In this document: one piece after another, positions 55,274 to 64,000 of the stretch
Position numbering within the stretch: position 1 is the stretch's first letter
Layout of the letters: every line of letters starts with the position of its first letter
Source: Solanum dulcamara
Taxonomy: Eukaryota; Streptophyta; Magnoliopsida; Solanales; Solanaceae
Reading direction: 5' to 3'
Length of the DNA stretch: 64,000 bases
NCBI RefSeq assembly: GCF_947179165.1
Contig: NC_077237.1
Location: 16,267,523-16,331,522 of the forward strand
Position numbers and translations under genes: made by a program
The notes under the pieces: model-generated
What the model was told of the DNA's origin: nothing
Seen by the model: only the letters and a program-made list of their open reading frames with translations
Database searches by the model: none

Positions 55274-58200
55274 GTATAGAATGTTTTCTCCATTTTGTGC
55301 TGCTAGTTCATATCTTTTTTCTTGTGTCAATGCATGTCTAGTTTTGAAATACCAAAAATAATAGCCAAAAGAAAAGAACGTTACCAAATAATTTCTGAGA
55401 CTAGCGCACTGTTCGCTCTTTTCTTTTGATAGGTGATAAAACTTTACTTTCCCAAAACAGATCTGTACATAATAGAACTCTACAAAGTTCCTTCCAACAA
55501 AGTTCATCCTGTGATCCTACAAATAAAGAGCTATAGTATAAGAGTTTTAACAGAAGCGATACATAATCAGGTTCAGTACGATTTAGAATGCAAAACGTTG
55601 TCGTTAACTAGAGATTGCCTTCTCTTTGCAGAAAATATATCTTATTGATTATGGTAGAATATTAGTATTACAGAAATTTCGAAAGTAAGATCTCCTAGAC
55701 ATGCTTTCATTGGGAGAGAGTTTTAGGCAGAGTTCAGAATGGAAAGTCCTCATCGTCATGGCTGCTCTGGGTCAAACTTCAATAGAATGAACCAATGTTT
55801 TAGATGGCAAAAGTGTAAGTCCAGGCGAAGGCCTTTGGTGTTTATAGGAACACGTGGTTTAAAGAAATAAAAATGCGGATAGAAGAAACATTCAGGGAAG
55901 GAGAAAAAACATTCCCTAAAAGGAGTCACTTATGCACATTTGATGTTTTATTAATGGAACGGGAGATACTATAAATTTGAATTAAGACACTCAGGAGTGC
56001 CTAAAAAGTGAAAAGAGCAAAATATAAGAGTTAGAAGGATCTACAAGAGATAGATATCACCAAAACTAATGAACAAAAGAGTCAATCTTGAAACTGATGA
56101 GGATTAAGTGAATGTACCTTACTACACAGAAGGGCTGAGAGTGTATGTTAGCTTTGTGTAATTTAAATTGAAGTTTTAACTGTAACCTATTTCAGGTTTT
56201 CCACTTTTCTGTGCTTGAAACCATACCTCTGAACTTCAAGTGACATTTGATGCAACATCATGTTCATATATTCTTGCATGCATCAATATCTTATAACAGT
56301 GTTTTGAAAACTATGGATCAATCAATCAATTCCTTTGCCCTTACCTGTAATAGTAATCTCAAATGTTATTCTTAATTTACAGGAAAGCTCTGCTGCTTAC
56401 GACGGGTATAATTGTTGCTGGTGGAACAGCTGCCGCATACATGCAGTCACGGAGAACCTATAACGGGCATGATTCTATGCAGTCCAATGGAGTGGATGAT
56501 GGTGTAATAGAGCCAAATAAGAAGATTGGAAAGGGTAATAATGTGAAGAAAAGCAGGCAAAAGAAAGGAGGTTTGAAGTCCGTAAAAGTTTTAGCAGCCA
56601 TTCTGCTATCTCGAATGGGCAGAATGGGTACAAGAGATCTGTTTGCTCTGGTAGCCACAGTGGTGAGATTCTTTACTCAAAGCATATACTTCATATATAA
56701 CTTAAAGCATATATGTTACTGTTCAACCGCTCCTAGGATCTGATAATTTTGGAGTATGTAGAAATGTGTAGGAGGTATGCTGTAGTTTTCAGTGGAGAGA
56801 AAGACATAACATTGAGACTTATCAAAAGGGAAAACATAAGAAAAGCATTTTTAAGATTTCACAAGTTAATAGCATATGCAGATACTACTGCTGGATTTTG
56901 GTATTTTTGCTTTAGAGGTTTGGCTTTAAAATCAGAGGGATCTTGGATTGTGAAATCATGAACAGCTGGCCTCTTTTTCTTGCTTATAATTTGCATTTTG
57001 GTCTAAAGTTGAAAGTTGGGACAAAAGTTATCAGAGTTACCTTTGTACAATGCTAATTTGGCTGGCATACAATCTTTGTGGATTATTCCACCTACCCTTT
57101 CTCGTATATATTGACTCTTTTTCTAAGCAATAAGAAAGTACTATTGATGTAAATGAACAAAGGAAATGCTGTGGCCAAACTACATCCAAAAGAGTACTTT
57201 ACAATGTGTATAAAGAACTAAGAAAATCTTGATGATTGACTTTCTTACAGACATACTGATCTTTCAGCATCTGTAAAGTGTACATGGTTGGCTTGCATTT
57301 TCTTTTGTTGCATCTCATCAAATTACGTATACCTTGGAGCAAATTTGCAATTTTGTCTCAAAAAACTGGTAATAGCTGTCAAGGACGCCGATGGAACTGG
57401 CTTCAGTCGAGAAATTTTTAATCAAACAGAAAATTTAATGGAGAGGGAAACATTGATGTGAAATTGTGGGCAAGAGTGGTTGGATCGTATATATAGTTGT
57501 GTATTATTTTTATGTATGTTTTTATATGAGTGCGTGTGGATTGAACGGTTTATTTGTGTCTTGAGATGAATTGCACGGGTCTAAACATTTATCTTGTGAT
57601 CTTCCTGATAAAAAAAGAACATTTATCCTGTGATCTCGGGAAAGGATATATTTCCACAGTGATGAAGAGATTGACAGAGATTTTGCCTCAGGTATCCTGA
57701 AATATTCATAATATTAACTCATAAAAAAATCAACTTGATTCTATAGAAGGAATCAGTATCTGCACATGGAACAACCTGAACTTGAAATTCAATGGGAGCT
57801 TGGAAAGCTGAACGTTAGTTATCCTTGGTTAGAAGTTGAGGATCTTCTATTGTCAAATCTCAAGTTTCTCAATGCAAATGTGTGTTCCAAGTTTTTTTTT
57901 CAATTGCAATTAAAGGTGGAAAATTGAGTGGTTTCTGTCATTGCATGTGAATGATGCCTGTGAAATTTGAGTGTTTTGGTGGTCATAACATGAGGACAAC
58001 CGCAAATGCTGTTATGCAGGGTTCTACAAGAACCACTGAAAAGTGGGATGGTATAAGCATTCCCAGTAAAAAGTTGTTCAAGATTTTTCCCTATTAGGCC
58101 AGGCTTGCATTGCCAGTAACTGAAACTGTTGTTTTGCTTTGTTTGCAGGTGTTACGAACTGCAGTAAGCAACCGATTGGCAAAAGTGCAGGGGTTTCTTT

Positions 58201-60921
58201 TTCGTGCTGCCTTCCTCCGGCGTGTGCCAATGTTTTTGCGCCTCATACTTGAAAATATTTTGTTGTGTTTCCTCCAGTCAGCCTTGCACTCAACCTCTAA
58301 ATATATAACTGGGACCTTGAGTTTACGCTTCCGGAATATTTTAACAAGGCTTATTCATGCACAATATTTTCAGGTAGAGATTAACTGGTAACATCTTCCG
58401 ACAACATTTGTTTTGTGTATCATGTTGGTCTTTGGGTCACCGAGATGCTATCTATCATTTAAACTGAGATTGCTCCAGAGCAGCTTTGACTGAAACGCTA
58501 GTTTATACATCACAATTAAGTATAGCATTGCACGGTTTGTAGTCAAAATCACCTTGATGGCTTCTTATTGGCACATATTTATAATTGCACAACAGTCTTA
58601 CAAATTTTTCAGGAATTTTGTTTGCTAAACACTTTTGATGGTGTGTCCAAATAGGAACTAAATAATGGAAGTTTGTCTACTATCATAGTTTAACAAATCT
58701 TTGTGATGTGTATTAGGATATGGTGTACTATAAGCTGTCCCATGTTGACGGTCGGATTACAAATCCAGAACAGAGAATTGCCAGTGATGTACCCAGGTTC
58801 TCTAAAGAGCTGAGTGATCTTGTACAAGAGGATCTCATAGCTGTCACTGATGGACTTCTATATACTTGGCGCCTGTGTTCGTATGCAAGTCCAAAGTATC
58901 TTTTCTGGATTTTGGTAATTATTTTGTTAAATTATTCCAACTCTTCAACCTTTACCTTTTGATGGTTGAGTTCTTCAAATGCCTATTTATGTTTACTTCC
59001 GCTCCAAAATTTCAATTCGGAATTTTTTTGTCTAGTGGGTTCTCTTATTTGATGTTATTTTCCAGGCCTATGTCCTAGGTGCAGGGCTTACTATTAGAAA
59101 TTTCTCACCTCCATTCGGGAAACTAATGTCAAAAGAACAGCAACTGGAAGGGGAATACAGACAGCTTCACTCACGATTAAGGACCCATGCAGAAAGCATA
59201 GCATTTTATGGTGGTGAAACTAGAGAAGATTTCCACATTCAACAGAAGTTTAAGACTCTAGTTCGGCACATGAAGGCCGTTCTTCATGAGCACTGGTGGT
59301 TTGGGATGATTCAGGATTTCTTACACAAGTATCTTGGTGCTACAGTTGCTGTTGTCTTGATTATTGAGCCCTTCTTCTCTGGCAATTTGAGACCTGACGC
59401 ATCCACATTGGGACGAGCAGAGATGTTGAGTAACTTGAGATATCACACCAGTGTCATAATATCCTTATTCCAGGCATTGGGAACCCTTGCGATAAGTTCA
59501 AGACGACTCAATCGTCTAAGGTATTGCTTTATTGCCTTTAATATGAAGGATCAGTATAGCTAGCACATGCTCCTCATTAGATTTAGCCGATAAAGACTTT
59601 CTGCATCTGTTGCTACTGTATTGCTTCAGCCACAATGTAAGAGCCTGTTTGGATTGGCTTATTTTAAGTGCTTTTAAGCCAAAATAACTTTTAAGCACTT
59701 TTAAAGTGTTTGGATAAATTAAAAAAAGTGCTTATAAGCACGTGATTTTAAGGTAAAATGTTAAAAATAAGCCAAAAGCCATAAACTAGGATTTCTAACT
59801 TATGGCTTTTGGCTTATAAGTCAAAAGCAAAAGCCAATCCAAGCAGGCTCTAATTTCCGTATCCACAAGATTATCTAAAGGAGGCCGATGATTGTGTTTT
59901 TCTTGAACTTAACAGTGGTTACAGAACCAGGCATGGCTATAACCCAGTAAAATAAAGACAGAACAAGAGGGAAATGACTAAGATAAACTTTCCAGTTCTT
60001 TTTTTACTCATCTGTGATAGATTGATAACATGGAACCTATATAAGAAGTGAAACTCTTATCAGCAGTAAACTGAACAATAGATCAATGAAAGAATTGGCT
60101 AGATTTGTTTCCAATGATTCGAATCAATTTGTGAATACTATCTGTTGGCTGCAAGTCTTTGGCAATAATCACTAGAAGATACTAATTTTGCTTCATTATT
60201 TTTGTTAAGAAAATTGACCTTGGTGTTTGAATCAACTCAAATACTAGTTGAAATGGTGCGGATCCAAGGCTAATAAGAAGACTATAGCCTATAACTTATC
60301 CCATGTGGGATTATAGCAGCTCTTCCTCTTCCATCCATCCCTAAGATTGGACATTTGGAGCGTGAAGTAATATCCTGTATTTGGTGGCCTAACATAAGGG
60401 CCCAGTTTGACTCTACCCCAAAAACTAGCTAAGTGGTGAGGACCTTAGAAGATCTTATACTGGTCTACAGTTCATACATTTAACCATATGTTAGATTGTA
60501 ACAGGTTTGAGCTATATATGAAACAATCATATTGACATACTAGAGTTGTACTACACAATTTCATTTGCATTTCCACTGTATACTTGAAATATTCTAGTTG
60601 CATTTTCTAAATCAGTTTTGGCACTTGCAGTGGGTATGCAGATCGTATTCATGAGCTCATGGTTATTTCTAGAGATTTAGGTGGACGCAATGCCTCTTCC
60701 GTACAATCTAACGGGAGTAGTAATTATGTCACTGAGGCAAATTACATTGAGTTCGATGGGGTTAAGGTGATAAACAATCTGTTTGTTTTGATTTTACCAT
60801 CATCTGTATTTGGGTTCTGATCGTAGGTCTTGGTGCTTTCAGGTTGTTACTCCTAGTGATAATGTGTTGGTAGAGGACTTGAGCCTAAGGGTTGAATCAG
60901 GGTCTAATCTTTTGATAACAG
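55212..60921 (+). CDS. ABCD1: Peroxisomal ABC transporter ABCD1 (PXA1/CTS/PED3), 5' part, gene continues past window
   Basis: Seven exons (55212-55273, 56383-56662, 58149-58373, 58717-58914, 59066-59520, 60631-60766, 60843-60921) join in frame into about 478 residues. All junctions have GT/AG borders. The start is MPSLQLLQLTEHGRGLLASK. The first transmembrane half follows, with NPEQRIASDVPRFSKEL in exon 4, the EAA-like segment AESIAFYGGETRED in exon 5, and the approach to the first nucleotide-binding domain in exon 7 (EDLSLRVESGSNLLITG). The next exon would open with Walker A. Known family role: a full-size peroxisomal-membrane transporter (about 1,340 residues) importing acyl-CoAs for beta-oxidation and precursors of jasmonate and auxin. 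The second half and both Walker motifs are outside the window. No defect is seen in the visible exons. Confidence 0.95.
56383..56662 (+). CDS. ABCD1: ABCD1 exon 2
   Basis: 280 nt. Encodes KALLLTTGIIVAGGTAAAYM, a first membrane segment, then a basic Lys-rich linker (KKSRQKKGGLKS) and LLSRMGRMGTRDLFALVATV. Ends phase 0 at GTG/GTGAGA. Confidence 0.95.
58149..58373 (+). CDS. ABCD1: ABCD1 exon 3
   Basis: 225 nt. VLRTAVSNRLAKVQGFLFRA and LHSTSKYITGTLSLRFRNIL, part of the first membrane domain. Donor TTTCAG/GTAGAG. Confidence 0.95.
58717..58914 (+). CDS. ABCD1: ABCD1 exon 4
   Basis: 198 nt. DMVYYKLSHVDGRITNPEQR with the family's NPEQRI loop, then DVPRFSKELSDLVQEDL and a membrane segment entering the donor at TTG/GTAATT. 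Confidence 0.95.
59066..59520 (+). CDS. ABCD1: ABCD1 exon 5
   Basis: 455 nt. AYVLGAGLTIRNFSPPFGKL through AESIAFYGGETRED (EAA-like motif of ABCD transporters) to SSRRLNRL. Phase 2 donor CTAAG/GTATTG. Confidence 0.95.
59641..59850. mobile_element. Tourist-like MITE in ABCD1 intron 5
   Basis: GAGCCTGTTTGGATTGGC and its inverse GCCAATCCAAGCAGGCTC bound 210 bp, with TAA on both sides (59638-59640, 59851-59853). The interior is a long foldback of 'ggcttttggcttataag' type. Confidence 0.88.
60631..60766 (+). CDS. ABCD1: ABCD1 exon 6
   Basis: 136 nt. Completes a Ser codon, then GYADRIHELMVISRDLGGRN and a linker ending FDGVK. Donor TTAAG/GTGATA. Confidence 0.94.
60843..60921 (+). CDS. ABCD1: ABCD1 exon 7
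   Basis: 79 nt. VVTPSDNVLVEDLSLRVESG and SNLLIT plus the first base of a Gly codon; donor ACAG/GTACAT. The next exon, carrying Walker A, is not found before 64000. Confidence 0.93.
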
Positions 60922-61512
60922 GTACATTAAGTTTTTTTATATTTTCTTTTGATTGACCCGACTTTGTTTTTTTGAGCAATGGTGCTTTTGGTTCAGTTTT
61001 GTCAGATTTACTAAAGGTTCTCATGTAGTCATTTGGTTGTATTCTTAAATATACTCAGCTCTAGCTGGAAGTGAAGCATCAATTATCTGTTTAGTCAAAA
61101 AATTAAAGTGGATGGGTATCCATTCCTCCACGTCATTTTTTCAACGTGTCTGAATGTGGAAAGGCCACGACAAGAAATTCCATGAGTTTCAAGCAAATTG
61201 ATGGAGAACACACACATGTATATGGTGAAAACATGGAATAGATAGTGCAAGACCGTGTCGATAAGTGATGATACAAAATCAAGTAATAGAATGGTTGATT
61301 CCTTGAAATTACTATTTAATAAGTTTCAACTAGATTGTCAAGAAGGTAGGAGAAATCAAGTAACTGATGCAAATTACTCCTAGCGAACAAGTAAAAGGAC
61401 TTGGTACCAACTAATAACTCATGCATTGAATGCTTACTAGAAGGATCAAGAGAAGAGGTAAAGGTCAATTCCATGAAACGGATCTCTCCCAAGAAATTTA
61501 TGCATCAAAACA

Positions 61513-61525
61513 TCATAAACTAAAC
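61513..61525. repeat. LINE target-site duplication, left
   Basis: TCATAAACTAAAC, identical to 62841-62853. Confidence 0.92.
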
Positions 61526-62840
61526 AACAACAACAATAACATTCCTAGTGTAATCCCACAAGTGGGGTTTGGGGAGGATAAAGTATACGCAAACCTTACT
61601 CTTACCTCGTAGAGATAGAGAGGCTGTTTCTGATCGACACTCAGCTTAAATAAAGCATTTCCAAACAATTTGCAAAAGGGAATACAAAAATGAAGCAGTA
61701 ACAACAATGACATAATGCGAAATAGAGAGCAGTACACAACATACAGAAGAAGGAACATTAACGACAATGAAATAATGCGAGAATCGAAACACAAAAAAAA
61801 ACTGGTAATAACCGAAAACGAAGAACAAGAAACTAGGAGAATATTGCTAATACTACTAGTAATAAAGAAGGCCCAAGTGCGACCACTAAGCCTATCCTAG
61901 AGGAAAGTGAGAGAACTCTCAACTACCAACTAATTTTCTACCCTAATCTGCAATCTCCAAACCCATCTATCTAAGGTCATACCCTCCGTAAGCTCAAGAT
62001 GCGGTATGTCCTGTCTAATTATCTCCCCATATACTTTTTTCGTCCAGCCTCTACCTCTCCCGATGCCCGCCAACATCAGCCGCTTACACCTTGTCACTGG
62101 GGCATCTACACTTCTCCTCTTCACATGGCTAAACCATCTCAGCATCGCTTCTCTCATATTGTCCAGCAGAAGCCTCAACAGAGGAAGAATTCCGCACGAG
62201 ATAACAAGGGACGTTAAGGAGGACAGGCCATCCGTACCTTGTCGTAGCTAACTTAATTCCTAATCATATCTCTCCTAGTATGCCCATATACCCACCTTAA
62301 CATCCTCATCTCTGCAACATTCATCTTCTGAACATGCGAGTTCTTTGATTAGTCAATACTCTGCCTCATACAACATAATTGGTCTAACCACTACTCTATA
62401 GAACTTATCTTTAAATTTCGGCGGTACCTTCTTATCACACAAGACTCCAGAGGCGAGCCTTATTTCGCCCATCCCACACCAAAATGTGTGACATCATTGT
62501 TGATCTCCCTATCTCCTTGAATTAAAGACCCAGATACTTGAAACATCCTCTCTTGGAGATGACTTGAGTATCAAACCTCTTTTCCACGTCAACATTATGC
62601 ATAGCCTTATTGAGCTTACACTCCAAGGATTTAGTTTTGGTCTTGCTCAACCTGAACCCTTTAAACTCCAAGTGCCTGGTGTGGACTTTATTCCCATGCT
62701 TATCCTACAAATATCACACTTAAGCTCGTCAACCTTTATAAACTTGCTATACCCAAAATACCGCCGTCTCTCGGAGTGCTCCAACTTTCCTAGCACAATG
62801 TCCCCATCCCTCTCTTCGTTCAAGAGTTCATGGAAGTGTG
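61526..62840 (-). mobile_element. RTE LINE copy in ABCD1 intron 7, internally deleted
   Basis: A 1,315-bp minus-strand copy with perfect 13-bp duplications and a 3' tail at 61526. The coding remains run from the IVLGKLEHSERRRYFG segment (about 62800) directly to a LESKG-like segment near 62670, skipping most of the RT core including the FADD box. The C-terminal pieces follow (MLRWFSHVKRRSVDAPVTRC near 62130). Extra sequence near 62165-62235 interrupts the C-terminal part. Confidence 0.9.
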
Positions 62841-62853
62841 TCATAAACTAAAC
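62841..62853. repeat. LINE target-site duplication, right
   Basis: TCATAAACTAAAC, partner of 61513-61525. Confidence 0.92.
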
Positions 62854-63254
62854 CCCAAACTAAAAGACTTCATATTTTTACGCAAGCTAATTGGCTTGGC
62901 CTAAATTCAAAGTAAAGATCCTAAATAACTATGTTGGCCATCTGGGGTGGACTGGCTCACAAGTGATCGGTCATGAGAATGATATTTCCAAAGTTCAAAT
63001 GCTAGTCAACCTAGTCAATGTCGTGGTCAAACATGGTCAAATACTTGGCGACCCTCCGGTCTTAAATGGAGTAAGCTCATAGCCATGTCATTGGGAAATT
63101 GATAGCTAATCCATCCCTTCAAATTGTACCAAACAACTGAGCAAGGTTAGAAAAGAAAGTCATTTTATCTCCTTTCCCTTCGACCAATCTGGGTTATGGA
63201 GATGAATTATCCTATTTACTAATAGTTTCAAAATCCAGAAACATGTGGGATCAA
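62854..63254 (+). other. ABCD1 intron 7, no gene
   Basis: No exon or repeat recognised. Confidence 0.4.
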
Positions 63255-63625
63255 CAATAACTACACCTCAATCCCAAAGTTAGTTAGGGTGGGCTATATG
63301 AATTCTTACTATTCATATACTTCCATTTTAGCTCGTCTTAATTTTATTTTTTTAAAAAATAGTTTCTAACATTATAAGTTCTTTACTTTGTCCATTGATA
63401 CACAAATCTCTCACCATAAAAGATTCTTTAACACATAGGACCGTTTTACTTTCACATCCATGGATTGGTGCATTTTTGGTGATCAACACAGGATATGAAC
63501 ATACCATCTCAAGCGACTCTCTCTTATTTTATTTTCTATTCGTGGCAGTTGCACCTTCTCCTGGATATTTTCATTTCTAATCTTGTCTAATTTTGTTTGA
63601 CCGCAGATCCATCATGTATTTGCAT
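63255..63625 (-). mobile_element. RTE LINE 3' fragment, second subfamily
   Basis: 'actacacctcaatcccaaag' followed by 'gggctatatgaattctta' matches the 3' end of the 38.5-kb copy. A 'cctggatattttcatttcta' stretch near 63560 corresponds to C-terminal coding remains. The ends are unclear. Confidence 0.55.
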
Positions 63626-64000
63626 TTTTGTAATATATTGGACATCATTGGTGCATTGCATACAATCATTTTGTTGAAATAAGCATTTTTTAAGGGTCAT
63701 AATAGTGTGGAGGCGTTGTTCCTGTGGGTTAGCACTTAGCCACAGATATAGTTTTTTTCTCTGAGATGCATTTTGTTTACTTATTGGCAACACTATATTA
63801 GCTACTTTAAATGCTATTGAAGAAAAGAAGAAAAAGATTCTTTTGGGGAATATTATGCGTGACTATGTCCTGAAGTTTGGGGGGATTAATTAAAGTTCAC
63901 AAAGTTCCCTAAATAGGAGAACTACATAATTACAAGCATATAATCCTAATCTTAGGCATAAATATAGGGAATAGAGATACTTAATTGTCATGTTGGAACA
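63626..64000 (+). other. ABCD1 intron 7, right edge of window
   Basis: Nothing recognised. The expected Walker A exon is not present up to the end. Confidence 0.4.

Noticed and set aside
56749..56961. 70-codon frame after ABCD1 exon 2
   Set aside because: Intron 2 sequence; absent from the ABCD1 family and not needed for frame continuity.
1..64000. tRNA or rRNA genes
   Set aside because: No cloverleaf with conserved T-loop and A/B box was recognised by eye; a tRNAscan run would be needed to exclude decayed copies.

Overview
The window is nuclear DNA from a dicot plant, most likely a member of the Solanaceae. The evidence is large AT-rich introns with GT/AG borders, two conserved plant housekeeping-type genes, and a transposon landscape of 2-3 kb Ty3/gypsy LTRs, RTE-clade LINEs with (TTG)n tails, and Stowaway and Tourist MITEs. 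These families match Solanaceae repeats I remember; no database was searched. I found no rRNA, tRNA, CRISPR, prokaryotic or organellar feature.

Layout. 1-8.07 kb is decayed Ty3/gypsy sequence: an LTR-like block, a pol pseudogene and a 3' LTR that abuts a broken PIF/Harbinger transposase. 8.07-9.7 kb holds the PIF/Harbinger transposase remnant and its Myb/SANT-like partner ORF. 9.7-18 kb is gene-poor DNA with microsatellites and MITEs. 18.0-18.7 kb is a hAT-type transposase relic. 18.8-29.7 kb is one nested transposon block. A 5'-truncated minus-strand RTE LINE (14-bp target duplication) was split by two LTR insertions, each with TG...CA ends and a 5-bp target duplication. One of those LTRs was later hit by a nearly intact plus-strand RTE LINE. 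29.8-31.9 kb carries tandem MITEs and a pair of inverted elements filled with 39-bp palindromes.

Gene 1 (33.2-44.3 kb, +) is an ARM-repeat plus TPR protein of 629 residues in three coding exons. Its 6.5-kb first intron is loaded with LINE and MITE insertions. The TPR domain keeps all five dicarboxylate-clamp residues, so it is predicted to bind the C-terminus of HSP70 or HSP90. Gene 2 (55.2 kb to beyond the window end, +) is the 5' third of the peroxisomal ABC transporter ABCD1 (PXA1/COMATOSE/PED3). Seven exons encode the first membrane domain up to just before the first Walker A. Its intron 7 carries two RTE LINE fragments and continues past the window edge. Between the genes lie MITEs, another LINE copy and AT-rich DNA.

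The two genes show no evident functional link. The strongest unexplained structure is the palindrome-filled element pair at 30.8-31.9 kb. I saw no convincing undescribed protein system; the main interest is dated transposon nesting, the palindromic repeat family and the clamp-bearing ARM/TPR gene.
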